DNA of 64,000 bases from Hyphomicrobiales bacterium. Its GTDB lineage: Bacteria > Pseudomonadota > Alphaproteobacteria > Rhizobiales > Rhizobiaceae. Below, one piece after another: positions 8,915 through 17,920 of the stretch (positions are counted from its first letter, which is position 1; every line of letters starts with the position of its first letter). The stretch covers positions 53,189 to 117,188 of the forward strand of contig UCCS01000059.1 of assembly GCA_900470965.1 (NCBI GenBank), read 5' to 3'. The notes beneath the pieces are model-generated. The model was not told the DNA's origin. It did no database searches and worked only from the letters and a program-made list of their open reading frames with translations. A program made the translations under genes and the position numbers.

Positions 8915-9757
8915 ATGATGACGCATGTTTTGGCTGCGAGCGGCGGCGTTAAACAGGTAATTTGCATCAACTGGGGTACAAGATACGGGCCGACTTTCAT
9001 CAACCGGCTCTATGCGATGGTGGCGCGCAACATCACGCCGCCGTTTACCTTCACATGTTTCACCGACTGCCGGGATGATCTCCATCCCGGTATCCTGTGC
9101 GAGGACCTGCCGCCTCTGGATGTCGAAATGCCCGTCAATACGAGGGGCATCTGGCCGAAGGCGAGGCTCTGGGGACCGAAGCTCGGAAGCCTGAGCGGGC
9201 CGGTCCTCTATCTGGACCTCGACCTGGTCATCGTCGCCTCTCTGGATGACTTTTTCAAAGTTGGAGGGCCTGATGATGTCGTCATGGCCCGCAACCAGAC
9301 AACGCCTTTCGAAAGGCTCGGCCAGAGCTCGCTCTTTCGCTTTCCGGTCGGCAAGCTCCTGCCGCTGCAGGAAAAGTTCAGGGCCAACCCGCAGAAAGTG
9401 GCCGATGAGTATCAGTATGAACAGCGCTTCGTCACCCGCAATGCGCCCGGAGGCGTGAAATTCTTCCCGCGGAGCTGGGTTCTGCATTTCCGGCAGGACT
9501 GCCACTGGGCCTTTCCGCTGAACTACTTCCTCGCACCGCGCCTGCCATCCAGTGCCCGCGTTGTCCTCTTCCCGCGCGGCTTCCACCCGCAGAACGCCAT
9601 TGATGGGAAATTCGGCCCGAAGGGCCGGGCCGAAACAAGGCTCGATCACATCAAGGGCGTGTTCGATGTCAGCAAACGCGGCGGCAAGCAACCCTTCCGC
9701 TACCTGCGCCACTATATCCTCCCGACACCCTGGGTGGCGGATCACTGGCATGAGTAG
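8915..9757 (+). CDS. Putative glycosyltransferase-like protein
   Basis: Cytosolic protein of about 280 residues with the look of a GT-A glycosyltransferase. An N-terminal nucleotide-binding strand (KQVICINWGTRYGPTF) is followed by LYLDLDLVIV, a DxD-like motif that would bind a metal and a nucleotide sugar. A basic C-terminal third is rich in aromatic residues (WVLHFRQDCHWAFPLNYF). There is no signal peptide or membrane segment. Two adjacent ATG codons at 8915 and 8918 fit; the longer frame from 8633 seems unused. The donor and acceptor cannot be guessed. Similar uncharacterised proteins sit near surface polysaccharide genes in alphaproteobacteria, but no such gene is next door here. Confidence 0.65.
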   Translation: MMTHVLAASGGVKQVICINWGTRYGPTFINRLYAMVARNITPPFTFTCFTDCRDDLHPGILCEDLPPLDVEMPVNTRGIWPKARLWGPKLGSLSGPVLYLDLDLVIVASLDDFFKVGGPDDVVMARNQTTPFERLGQSSLFRFPVGKLLPLQEKFRANPQKVADEYQYEQRFVTRNAPGGVKFFPRSWVLHFRQDCHWAFPLNYFLAPRLPSSARVVLFPRGFHPQNAIDGKFGPKGRAETRLDHIKGVFDVSKRGGKQPFRYLRHYILPTPWVADHWHE

Positions 9758-9834
9758 GAACGCAAGTTCCGGATCGCAGCGGAACAATTTCTCGCTTTGA
9801 ATGTTGTCAGCTCAGGGAAACGTCGGGTGCTCTC

Positions 9835-10338
9835 ATGCGTCCTCATCTGATCGCAACATTGCTCTCGCTTTCATGTCTGTCTGCCAACGCGAATGCGGCG
9901 GACGCGGACTTTCTGAACTCGCTGGCAGGCGACTGGGATGGAGGCGGAATGGTCCTGACCAAGATCGGCGGCAAGAAGGTCAATGTATCGTGCAATCTGA
10001 AATCCAGCGCGAGTGCTTCCGCAGTGTCCATGAATGGCAGTTGTCGCGCGCTCGCCGTCATCACAAGAAGCTTCTCGGCAAGTGTAAAGGCGGCCGGTCA
10101 ACGTTACACCGGCAACTACACGGGACCATCGGGCCAGCCTTCCATGCTCGTCGGCAGCAGGAAAGGCGATGCTCTCAACTTCAATGTCACCTGGGCTCGC
10201 GTCACCAATGGCGACCGAAGCGCACAATTGATGATCGAAAAGCTGGGGCAGAACGGGCTTCGCCTGCAGACTGTTGATCGCGACCTCGCCTCCGGCCGAT
10301 CCGTGGTGACGAGCCGCATTGATCTGCAGCGGCAGTGA
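9835..10338 (+). CDS. Secreted protein of unknown function
   Basis: Hypothetical protein of 167 residues. A clear Sec signal peptide (MRPHLIATLLSLSCLSANANA, cut near residue 21) points to the periplasm or outside. The mature part is about 145 residues, rich in Ser, Gly and Asn, with two cysteines (SCNLKSS and GSCRA) that could form a disulfide. It begins FLNSLAGDWDGGGMVL, similar in style to small beta-barrel or lipocalin-like secreted proteins of rhizobia. No catalytic motif is seen. It lies 77 bases after the glycosyltransferase-like gene on the same strand, so co-transcription is possible. Confidence 0.7.
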   Translation: MRPHLIATLLSLSCLSANANAADADFLNSLAGDWDGGGMVLTKIGGKKVNVSCNLKSSASASAVSMNGSCRALAVITRSFSASVKAAGQRYTGNYTGPSGQPSMLVGSRKGDALNFNVTWARVTNGDRSAQLMIEKLGQNGLRLQTVDRDLASGRSVVTSRIDLQRQ

Positions 10339-10379
10339 CCCGAGTCTCGGATTTTGTGATGCGCCCGGCCCGTCGGGGC

Positions 10380-11423
10380 TTACGACCGCTTCCTGATGGT
10401 GGCGTAAATGATATTGCGGTTGGCACCGAACCAGACCGTCTTATCATCAGTGTCTTCCGTCGCACTACGATGGGAAATGCGCCACATGTCGGCTTCGGAA
10501 CGCTGGAGAAGCTCCCAGTTCATGTAGGATTCCATGTACCCGTCATCGGCCATCTCGTCGGAAAAGTTGGCAAATAGAAAGACGCCGCCTGGCTTCAGCA
10601 TTTCCATGCAAATCTGCGTGAGCCGGATTGCCACTTTATCGGTGAGATAATCGTACAATCCTGCTGCGTAGATCAGATCGAAAGTGCCGATCCGATGCTT
10701 TCGTGCGAGCAAGCCGCGCACGGATCCATTGATAGGCTCGACGGAAGTTCCATGGAATTGGCTCGAGATCGAGCCGATACTTTCCGGATCCTGGTCAAGA
10801 GCAACCCAGCGTTTAAGGCGGCCTTCCGCAAGTGCCTTCGATGCCTCCGCTTCGCGCAGGTGACCGGCAGCGATGGCCAGGACTTCGGTATCCGAACCGG
10901 TTCGCGCAGCGGTCTCGTCGACGTAGCGGGTCAGGATGTCGCGACGTTCCCTTACGGCGACCGGGCCGGGGGCGTTTATCGTGTAATCGAAGATATCCAG
11001 GCCGAGGCGGGTGGATCTGGCCACTTCTTCGGCCACCGCCGGATGCCCATAAATGAAGTCGATGAGACTGGCATCACCGGAATAGCCGCGAGGTTTGTCA
11101 AAGGACCAACGGGTGAACGGGCACTGCTGGAGGATCTTTGCCGAGGGATGGGCCTGAATGATCGGGATGAGCTTCTGCCACACGGCAGCGCCGAATTTAT
11201 GACGGACGTCATGGAGCTGGCCAATCAGCCACCTGACTGCATCAGGCAGGTTCTTGCCCGCGGAGAACCGTTGTATCGCAATGTTGATGACGATCGCAAA
11301 CTCAGCCTCCGCGGTTCGCAGGCGGTCTGTTTCGTCATCTCGGTTCGGTGAGGGAAGCTTATTGCTGAAGGACTGCGGCGTGATCAGGCTTTGGCCATCA
11401 AGAGAAAAGAGCGGCTGAGCCAC
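10380..11423 (-). CDS. Class I SAM-dependent methyltransferase, PhcB-like
   Basis: Protein of 347 residues. The C-terminal half is a Rossmann-fold methyltransferase with motif I EVLAIAAGHLREAE, acidic residue motif VALDQDPES and post-motif FDLIYAAGLYDYL. The N-terminal half is helical and holds KPRGYSGDASLI, a block I associate with proteins annotated as PhcB-like, that is, related to the enzyme making the 3-hydroxypalmitate methyl ester signal of Ralstonia. A GTG at 11423 follows GAGG and is preferred to the ATG at 11522. It is divergent from the GGDEF-EAL gene. The methyltransferase fold is sure; a signal-forming role is a hypothesis. Confidence 0.75.
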   Translation of the reverse strand: MAQPLFSLDGQSLITPQSFSNKLPSPNRDDETDRLRTAEAEFAIVINIAIQRFSAGKNLPDAVRWLIGQLHDVRHKFGAAVWQKLIPIIQAHPSAKILQQCPFTRWSFDKPRGYSGDASLIDFIYGHPAVAEEVARSTRLGLDIFDYTINAPGPVAVRERRDILTRYVDETAARTGSDTEVLAIAAGHLREAEASKALAEGRLKRWVALDQDPESIGSISSQFHGTSVEPINGSVRGLLARKHRIGTFDLIYAAGLYDYLTDKVAIRLTQICMEMLKPGGVFLFANFSDEMADDGYMESYMNWELLQRSEADMWRISHRSATEDTDDKTVWFGANRNIIYATIRKRS

Positions 11424-11680
11424 TGAAACCTCACTGGTGAATAAGAACTTAAAACATTGCGTAAAATCCTTACCATTTTCACGCGAGTCAAGCGTTAAGG
11501 TTGGGCTGCGGCGCCAGTGCACGTCTTAGCTTTAGAAAATATTAGTGAACCCGAGAGATAGCCCGCCCGCTTGGGGACCGTTTGAGCGTTATCGGTTGAT
11601 GTGGACTCTGCGTACGGCTATCCAGCGTCAGTTGGCAGTCTGCGAAGGGCAACTGCTGCAAGATGTTGGGTGGCAGGGGC

Positions 11681-13687
11681 ATGATGCACGTGTTAGCCGA
11701 GACCGCAGCTGCTACCGTGCTGCCGACGCTGTCGCCAGAACAGTTGCGTTGCCTCTATGAGCAGAAGAGCGAGAGCGGCCGAAAGAGCGCGACGCGCAAA
11801 GGCCTCTGGACGGCGGTCGCTGCTTACCTTGCATATTCCTTCACGGACTATCTTTTTATCGGCGATGTCGTCCAGTACACGGTCGCCGGCCGGCTGGCGG
11901 TTGGCGTCAGTGCGTTATGCGTGCTGGAATTTCTGCTCTACCGCAAGGCAAAAGCCGATACGGTCGACATGGCCGCGGCGATGTCGGTGCTCGTAGCCTA
12001 TCTTGTCTGGCTTCTCACCGCCCGGATGACCGCGGCCGGGGATGCGTTCTCATATTATATGGTGTTTGGCGCGATCTTCATGATGAGCGTCAACTTGTTC
12101 TTCAGCTTCCGGTTTCCGGTTGCTCTTGCGGCCTCCGCAACGAACGTGCTCATCTTCACTGGCGCCCTCTATCTGTTCGCGCCCATGTTGCTTCTCCACA
12201 AGCTCATCCTCGGTGCGTTCTGTATTTCTTGCTTTGTTTTCACGTCTTACGTGAACCTTCAGCTCAATAGGGAGCGCTACAAAGTCTTCCTCAATGCATT
12301 TGAAGCGAGTTTGCAGCAAGCTGCCGCCGACGAAAGAGGCAAGGCTCTTTTGCACCTCTCGAACACGGACTCGTTGACCGGCCTCGAAAATCGCCGGGCA
12401 GTCGATCAGCGTCTGCGTGATCATTGGCAACGCTGGCAGGACGACAGTGTGCCCTTTGCCGTCCTGCTTATCGATGTGGATTATTTCAAACGCTATAACG
12501 ACTGCTACGGCCATCAAGAAGGTGACCGCTGTCTTATAGCGGTCTCTGAGCTTCTTCAAAGCGTGGCCGAGTCCTGGGGTTCGATCATCGGGCGATACGG
12601 CGGTGAGGAATTCATCGTCATCACACCGATGCCGAATTCGCAACGGGCGGTCGAGCTCGCAGAAGCAATGTGTGCTGCCATCAGGGCCTTGGCTTGGCCA
12701 CACGAACACAGGCGAGACGGGACCACTGTCATCACCGTGAGTGTCGGCGTGTCCTATACGCGGGACGAGAGCAAGCAGGTAGAGAAGGTCATTCACGAAG
12801 CTGATCGCGCGCTTTACGCCGCCAAGGCTGCGGGCCGCAACACCCTCGTGGTCTTCGATCCCGAAGATCCTGAGAGCAGCGATGACAGCGAGGATATAGC
12901 TGCGACCCTGAAGATCGCGCTCGAGCACGGCCTTGTCTCCCTCGTCTATCAACCGATCCGCAACGTCCAGACGGGCAAGATGGACGCTGTCGAAGCTTTG
13001 ATGCGTTTGAGCATGTTGGATGGAACGCCTGTATCGCCTGGTAAATTCATCCCGGTTGCGGAAAGGACGGGCTCGATCGTCGAACTCGGCCGGTGGGCAA
13101 TCCGCACTGTTTGCCGAGACCTGTTGGCGACCGACCTCGTGCAGGTTGCCAGCGTCAACGTTTCCCCGATTGAACTCAAGATGCCGGGTTTCGCCACCTA
13201 TGTGGCGGCAACACTGGCAGAATTCGGCGTGACGGGTGCCCGACTTGCTTTCGAGATTACCGAAGGCGTGGAGTTGGAAATCGACCAGGATGTGGTTCGT
13301 TGCATTAGCGACCTGAGAAAGCTCGGCGCTCAAGTCTGGCTCGACGACTTTGGCACAGGCTTCGCAGGGCTCTCGTGGCTTCGCCTCATAGAGTTCGACA
13401 CCGTCAAGATCGATCGATCCTTCCTCCATGACAGCAACACGGAGAGAGGCAAGAGGATGTTGCTCGACATCATCAGCCTGCTGCGCAATCGCGGCGTGAG
13501 GATACTCATTGAAGGCGTCGAGACCATCGAACATCAGCGGCTGATGCAGCAGTACGGAATCAACCAACTCCAGGGATATTTCATTGGAAGGCCCGCGCCG
13601 GCAGCCCAGTTTGAAACTGATAACGTGCTGCCGTTCAGCATGGTCAGGAACCTTGATTCAAAACGCCTGTTCCGGAATGGGTTATAG
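11681..13687 (+). CDS. Membrane GGDEF-EAL cyclic-di-GMP enzyme
   Basis: Protein of 668 residues. The N-terminal region has about six hydrophobic helices (residues 40-210), forming an integral membrane sensor of no named type. A diguanylate cyclase domain follows with an intact RYGGEEF motif, then a phosphodiesterase domain with EALMRL, FEITE, LDDFGTGF, KIDRSF, EGVE and QGYFIGRP. Because both active sites look complete, the protein could make and degrade cyclic-di-GMP; the balance would depend on the membrane signal. No clear RxxD inhibitory site was noted. The start is one of two adjacent ATG codons (11681 or 11684) after CAGGGG. Divergent from the PhcB-like methyltransferase. Confidence 0.92.
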   Translation: MMHVLAETAAATVLPTLSPEQLRCLYEQKSESGRKSATRKGLWTAVAAYLAYSFTDYLFIGDVVQYTVAGRLAVGVSALCVLEFLLYRKAKADTVDMAAAMSVLVAYLVWLLTARMTAAGDAFSYYMVFGAIFMMSVNLFFSFRFPVALAASATNVLIFTGALYLFAPMLLLHKLILGAFCISCFVFTSYVNLQLNRERYKVFLNAFEASLQQAAADERGKALLHLSNTDSLTGLENRRAVDQRLRDHWQRWQDDSVPFAVLLIDVDYFKRYNDCYGHQEGDRCLIAVSELLQSVAESWGSIIGRYGGEEFIVITPMPNSQRAVELAEAMCAAIRALAWPHEHRRDGTTVITVSVGVSYTRDESKQVEKVIHEADRALYAAKAAGRNTLVVFDPEDPESSDDSEDIAATLKIALEHGLVSLVYQPIRNVQTGKMDAVEALMRLSMLDGTPVSPGKFIPVAERTGSIVELGRWAIRTVCRDLLATDLVQVASVNVSPIELKMPGFATYVAATLAEFGVTGARLAFEITEGVELEIDQDVVRCISDLRKLGAQVWLDDFGTGFAGLSWLRLIEFDTVKIDRSFLHDSNTERGKRMLLDIISLLRNRGVRILIEGVETIEHQRLMQQYGINQLQGYFIGRPAPAAQFETDNVLPFSMVRNLDSKRLFRNGL

Positions 13688-13879
13688 GTTCAGACCGCTT
13701 CAAGACCTCCATGGACAACGGCTGCCGCGTCGGGCCCGACCGCATTGCCTTCCGTGCGGCGAGCCGCCGATACAGTGAACGTCGCCCTGCGTCGGCTGTA
13801 TCGCGTTGAACTACATCGCATTTGTTATGAACAGCCGTCGTCGCGCATTCTGCCTCTGATCGGTCTCAGCGGAACGAGC

Positions 13880-14107
13880 ATGACTGGCAGCGCAATCACC
13901 TGCACACTGTTGAGCACGAGCGACGTCCAGAAGATCGCGCCCGTTTCGAGCGGGACGCTATGGGTCAGGGACGGCAAGTTTCCCGGTCCGATACAGGTCG
14001 CAAAAAACAATCTCTGGCGGTCGGACGAAGTCGGCGCCTGGATGGATGAAATGTCCCTGAGACGCACTGCGCCAAATCCGAAAGCCCCTGCGCAGGAACG
14101 CAGATAG
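13880..14107 (+). CDS. AlpA-like phage-type DNA-binding mini-protein
   Basis: Putative 75-residue protein whose core LLSTSDVQKIAPVSSGTLW, followed by VRDGKFPGPIQV and LWRSDEVGAWMDEM, has the layout of AlpA/MerR-like excisionase regulators: a helix-turn-helix, then a xGxFPxPI wing, then a W(R)xSEVxxW helix. Such proteins control integrase or excision genes of prophages and islands. The ATG at 13880 gives the usual family size; a longer frame from 13745 has no similarity that I can see. No integrase is near, so it may be a remnant or an orphan. Recognition is by motif only. Confidence 0.45.
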   Translation: MTGSAITCTLLSTSDVQKIAPVSSGTLWVRDGKFPGPIQVAKNNLWRSDEVGAWMDEMSLRRTAPNPKAPAQERR

Positions 14108-14324
14108 CAGTCGGCCTTCATATTTCGCGCGGATCATCAAATGGATAGACTATCGCAATACGCGCCGTCGTCGGGGACGGCCGCGCCGCGCCGGTAAGAT
14201 TATGGCCGTCAGGGTTTTCGCGAAAATCGCAATGTCAGCGTGTGCCGCGATACCAGAGCGCAACTCATGCGGCGAGTAGCAAGTCTACCGATGATCCAAG
14301 TCTACCGATGATCTCGGTCAAGGT
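14108..14324. other. Non-coding stretch in accessory region
   Basis: No gene is apparent between the AlpA-like frame and the IS66 remnant. A 15-base direct repeat (CAAGTCTACCGATGA at 14280-14294 and 14298-14312) is the only structure noticed. The open frame at 14242-14484 has atypical composition for this genome and overlaps the transposase remnant in another frame. Confidence 0.4.
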
Positions 14325-14423
14325 GGGGTCGGCCCACCGCTTACCGTCAACGGGCATCCAAATAGCCAGATCAACGACCTGCTGCAGTGGGTCTACGTCG
14401 CAAGCCCGAACTCAAAGCCGTGA
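14325..14423 (+). pseudogene. Remnant of IS66-family transposase C-terminus
   Basis: In the frame of 14346 the DNA reads VNGHPNSQINDLLQWVY and then a stop at 14421-14423. This resembles the extreme C-terminus of IS66-type transposases (a segment like IVNGHPNSQIDDLLPWAY). Shifting frame after that point gives KPELKAV, also typical of the same tail, so a frameshift is likely. Nothing upstream continues the match, so only the last 30-40 codons of the old element survive. Identification is from memory of family tails. Confidence 0.4.
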
Positions 14424-14609
14424 CCAGAAAGCACGGCATATCCTACACCAACGTATGGTTATGGAACACACACTAACGGGATAATTTTCACCCATCGCAT
14501 CACTGCCTTCCCAGTCGGGTCGGCCGGCTGGCTGAACCCAACTTGCTGGAATCCCTAAATCCCGGTGCAGCCCAAACCGCCAGTTGGCTATTCAGGGGCA
14601 GGAGCCCCC

Positions 14610-15776
14610 ATGAACATGAATGTCACCAATCATCCTGCGAACACAAACCTAAAAACTTCAGATGAGAGCGATCAAGCGGAGACAGGGGCACCTGCTCCGC
14701 CGACGCGAAAGCCGAAATGGCGGATGCTGGTGCTGGGTACGATAGGGATGGTGGCGCTTGGTGCAGCGGCCTATGGCGGCTGGGAATACTGGACGGTGTG
14801 GCAATTCGAACAATCGACGGACGATGCATATGTGCAGGCCGACGTGGTCGCGATAGCGCCACAGGTGGCGGGCTATATCCAGACGCTTCTTGTCAATGAC
14901 AATCAGCCGGTCAAAGCCGGTGACATTCTCGCTACGATTGATCCGCGCGACTTTCAGGCGGCGGTCGATCAGGCCAAGGCGGATGTCGCCGAGGCCGAAG
15001 CGGCCATCGTCAGTATTGCCGCCCAACTCAGCGAACAAAAGGCCCTGATCGACGAAGCGCAAGCGACGATCAATACCGACCAGGCATCGGAGGTGTTCGC
15101 TGAACAGAACAACCAGCGCTTCATGACCCTGTCAAAAACGGGTTCGGCAACAGTGGAAGAGGCCCAACAGGCAGCGTCGCAGGCCGATTCGGCGAAGGCC
15201 GTCGTAGTCAAGGACAAGGCTGCACTGGTCGCCGCGCAGAAGCAGATCGCTACGCTGGACGCTCAACAGTCCGAAGCAGAAGCAACTCTTGATCACAATC
15301 GTGCCGCGCTGGCTCAGGCCGAACTCAACCTCGGATACACGGTGCTACGAGCACCCGTCGACGGAGTTGTCGGCGCGCGGGCAGTCCGGGTTGGCCTCTA
15401 CGCCCAGCCTGGTCAACTGTTGCTGGCTGTGGTGCCGCTCCAGGCGGCCTATGTCGTCGCCAATTACAAGGAGACCCAACTCGCCAACGTCAAGCCAGGC
15501 CAACCGGTCAGGATCGACGTGGATACATTTTCAGGTATCACCGTGCGCGGCATCGTAAACAGCCTAGCGCCGGCAAGCGGTCAGGAGTTCGCCTTGCTGC
15601 CGCCCGACAACGCGACCGGCAACTTTACCAAGATCGTCCAGCGTGTTCCCGTCAAGATCACCATCGACAAGTCGGATCCACTTGCCGGTCGCCTGCTTCC
15701 GGGGATGTCGGTAACGACCACAATCAAGGTTGGACCGGCCGTTGATGGCAACCCTCCTGGGAACGCAAGCAAGTAA
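14610..15776 (+). CDS. emrA: HlyD/EmrA-family membrane fusion protein
   Basis: Periplasmic adaptor subunit of a tripartite drug pump, 388 residues. A basic/acidic cytoplasmic tail (residues 1-45) is followed by one transmembrane helix (MLVLGTIGMVALGAAAYGGW), the EQSTDDAYVQADVVAIAPQVAGYI lipoyl-like half-motif in order, a long Ala/Gln-rich coiled-coil hairpin (about residues 120-235), and the second half LNLGYTVLRAPVDGVVG. The ATG at 14610 is preceded by CAGGAG. It is followed after 20 bases by the EmrB-type transporter gene, so the two form an operon. It lies in the accessory segment between an IS66 remnant and an intact IS. Confidence 0.9.
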   Translation: MNMNVTNHPANTNLKTSDESDQAETGAPAPPTRKPKWRMLVLGTIGMVALGAAAYGGWEYWTVWQFEQSTDDAYVQADVVAIAPQVAGYIQTLLVNDNQPVKAGDILATIDPRDFQAAVDQAKADVAEAEAAIVSIAAQLSEQKALIDEAQATINTDQASEVFAEQNNQRFMTLSKTGSATVEEAQQAASQADSAKAVVVKDKAALVAAQKQIATLDAQQSEAEATLDHNRAALAQAELNLGYTVLRAPVDGVVGARAVRVGLYAQPGQLLLAVVPLQAAYVVANYKETQLANVKPGQPVRIDVDTFSGITVRGIVNSLAPASGQEFALLPPDNATGNFTKIVQRVPVKITIDKSDPLAGRLLPGMSVTTTIKVGPAVDGNPPGNASK

Positions 15777-15796
15777 TTCTTGGGAGGTCTACGGCG

Positions 15797-17359
15797 ATGG
15801 CGGGCATGGAGACATCTGGAGTTGAGCGCGAGGCGGGCGCCAGCATGCGCACTTGGATCGCGGTTGGCGGCTGTATGGTAGGGGCGCTGATTGCCGTCCT
15901 CGACATTCAGATCACCAACTCCTCGCTTCCACAGATCGAAGGCGGAATCGGTACCGGTTCCGACAACGGCACCTGGATCTCGACCGCCTATCTGATCGGC
16001 GAAATCATCATGATCCCGCTGACGGACTATCTCAGCCGCGTCTTCACCTTCCGCCGCGCATTGCTCGGCAATCTCGGCCTGTTTCTGTTGTTTTCCGTCT
16101 GCTGCGCCTTTGCCACGAACCTATCGGAAATGATCATGTTCCGTGGATTGCAGGGCCTCACGGGCGGGGTGATGATTCCGATGGCCTTCACTCGCGTGTT
16201 GACGACGATCCCGCTGCGCCAGCAGCCGACGGGGTTGGCGGCTTTCGCTCTGACTGCGACCTTCGGACCAGCAATCGGGCCGACCATCGGCGGCTACCTG
16301 ACCGAAAACTACGGATGGCAGTATATCTTCTTCATCAACCTTGTCCCCGGGGCGTTGATGTTTGGCTTGCTCTATCCGACGCTGGAACGATCCAAGATGA
16401 ACCTCGCATTGCTGCGCGACGGCGACTGGCTCGGCATCGCATTCATGGCGGTTGGCTTGGCATCGCTGCAAACAGTGCTCGATGAAGGCAACAAGGACGA
16501 CTGGTTCGGGTCACCCTACATAGTGCACTTGGCCATCCTGGCAGCCATTGCACTGACGATTTTCATCATCATCGAGTTGGTCGTCGAGAAACCTGCTGTC
16601 CAACTACGTCTGCTCGCCCGCCGAAATTTTGGATTGGGTACCCTCGCCAATATCATTGTTGGCTTCGCCCTCTATGGCTCGGTGTACGTGCTGCCTGCGT
16701 ACCTGAACGGAGTTCAAGGCTACAATGCCGAGCAAACGGGCTTGGTGCTGGCCTGGGCCGGCCTGCCGCAGCTTCTGATCATCCCCTTCGTGCCTTTGCT
16801 GCAAAAGCACTTCGATCGGCGTGCCATCGTCTCCGTCGGTCTGGCTATCTTCGCAGCAAGCTGCTTTCTGAACACGCATCTGAGCTTCGACGACGGTGGT
16901 CCCCAGTTCATGATTACCAACATTGTGCGTGCAATTGGTCAGGCCGTGGTGATCGCACCGTTGATCGGTATCGCAACTATTGGAATCCCCAGAGAGCAAT
17001 CAGGAGCGGCATCCGGGCTGTTCAACATGATGCGAAGCCTCGGTGGCGCAGTGGGAACGGCCACACTGGCAACGATCATCACCAAACGTGAACAATTCCA
17101 TTCCAACATCATCGGCCAGTCGGTCACGCCCTATGGAAACAACGTCGGGCAGTTTCTGACGGACATGCAGCAGTATTTTATGGCGCATGGCGCCGGTGAT
17201 ATCGGTCATGCACATCATGAGGCCGAGATCTTGCTCGGCACGCTCGTCCAGCAACAATCCTTCGTCATGGCGTTTTCCGACACATTCTATGTACTCGGAG
17301 TGCTCCTGTCGCTCGCAGTCGTCGTGGTCCTTTTGACACGAGGGCCTTCGCCGACTTAG
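15797..17359 (+). CDS. emrB: EmrB/QacA-family drug exporter, DHA2 MFS
   Basis: Inner-membrane proton antiporter of 520 residues working with the EmrA-like adaptor encoded 20 bases upstream. Fourteen hydrophobic segments are predicted. Motifs include VLDIQITNSSLPQI in helix 1, the helix 2-3 loop LTDYLSRVFTFRRAL, and ATFGPAIGPTIGGYLTENY in helix 5. The start follows a TGGGAGG ribosome-binding site. It likely expels hydrophobic toxicants such as plant phenolics or uncouplers, the usual EmrAB substrates. No regulator gene is adjacent. The 3' end is 18 bases from the decayed GIY-YIG remnant on the other strand. Confidence 0.92.
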   Translation: MAGMETSGVEREAGASMRTWIAVGGCMVGALIAVLDIQITNSSLPQIEGGIGTGSDNGTWISTAYLIGEIIMIPLTDYLSRVFTFRRALLGNLGLFLLFSVCCAFATNLSEMIMFRGLQGLTGGVMIPMAFTRVLTTIPLRQQPTGLAAFALTATFGPAIGPTIGGYLTENYGWQYIFFINLVPGALMFGLLYPTLERSKMNLALLRDGDWLGIAFMAVGLASLQTVLDEGNKDDWFGSPYIVHLAILAAIALTIFIIIELVVEKPAVQLRLLARRNFGLGTLANIIVGFALYGSVYVLPAYLNGVQGYNAEQTGLVLAWAGLPQLLIIPFVPLLQKHFDRRAIVSVGLAIFAASCFLNTHLSFDDGGPQFMITNIVRAIGQAVVIAPLIGIATIGIPREQSGAASGLFNMMRSLGGAVGTATLATIITKREQFHSNIIGQSVTPYGNNVGQFLTDMQQYFMAHGAGDIGHAHHEAEILLGTLVQQQSFVMAFSDTFYVLGVLLSLAVVVVLLTRGPSPT

Positions 17360-17377
17360 GCTGGTTCGGCGGGGTGC

Positions 17378-17589
17378 CTAGGCGCTATATGGCCTGAACT
17401 CGTTGTACAACGCGGCGTTAGAACACCTTTGGCCAATGTAAACGAACGTTTGACCATCGTCGTCCGGATCGGGGCCAACAAGAAAGTACACTCCCGCCCT
17501 TTTGACTTCGGGCCATGATAGAAGACCTGCGAGCTTAGAGCGCGATACACTTAGGACGTGACGTGTCCAGTTTATGATCTCAGCGGTCA
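17378..17589 (-). pseudogene. GIY-YIG endonuclease-like gene, distal fragment
   Basis: Reading the minus strand, this piece gives LTAEIINWTRHVLSVSRSKL, then RAGVYFLVGPDPDDDGQ and VYIGQ, the beginning of a GIY-YIG nuclease domain (the GVYFL and VYIG strands are diagnostic). After VYIGQ the similarity stops and a stop codon follows at 17378, so the catalytic remainder is lost. The IS3-family element at 17590-18861 is inserted at the upstream edge. Removing the IS and one copy of its GTCA duplication joins this frame to DPQGILTAEI encoded at 18866 onward. A dead gene. Confidence 0.6.
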
Positions 17590-17653
17590 TGACCTTGCCC
17601 CGTTGAAATAATCCATTTTGAAGTAAGCTCTGGCCCATCGAGAGGACCAGGGA

Positions 17654-17920
17654 ATGAAGCGCAACCGTTTCACGGACGAACAGATCATCGGCATTCTGAA
17701 GGAGCACGAGGCTGGCACGCCGGTCTCTGAACTTTGCCGCAAGCACGGCGTTAGCGATGCCAGCATCTATAAGTGGAAGGCCAAGTTCGGCGGCATGGAC
17801 GTATCGGAGGCCAAGCGGCTGAAGACGCTGGAAGACGAGAACACGAAGCTGAAGCGGCTTCTGGCGGATGCGATGCTCGACAATGCCGCTTTGAAAGACC
17901 TTTTGGGAAAGAAGTGGTGA
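17654..17920 (+). CDS. IS3-family transposase OrfA
   Basis: Protein of 88 residues with the N-terminal IS3 helix-turn-helix (FTDEQIIGILKEHEAG, then VSELCRKHGVSDASIYKWKAKFGG) that binds the terminal repeats, followed by a leucine-zipper-like coiled coil (LEDENTKLKRLLADAMLD) for multimerisation. It ends at a TGA overlapping the OrfB region, where programmed frameshifting or reinitiation normally yields the OrfAB transposase. Confidence 0.95.
   Translation: MKRNRFTDEQIIGILKEHEAGTPVSELCRKHGVSDASIYKWKAKFGGMDVSEAKRLKTLEDENTKLKRLLADAMLDNAALKDLLGKKW

Noticed and set aside
12050..13567. 505-codon minus-strand frame opposite the GGDEF-EAL gene
   Set aside because: All catalytic motifs are on the plus strand; the frame has no recognisable motif.
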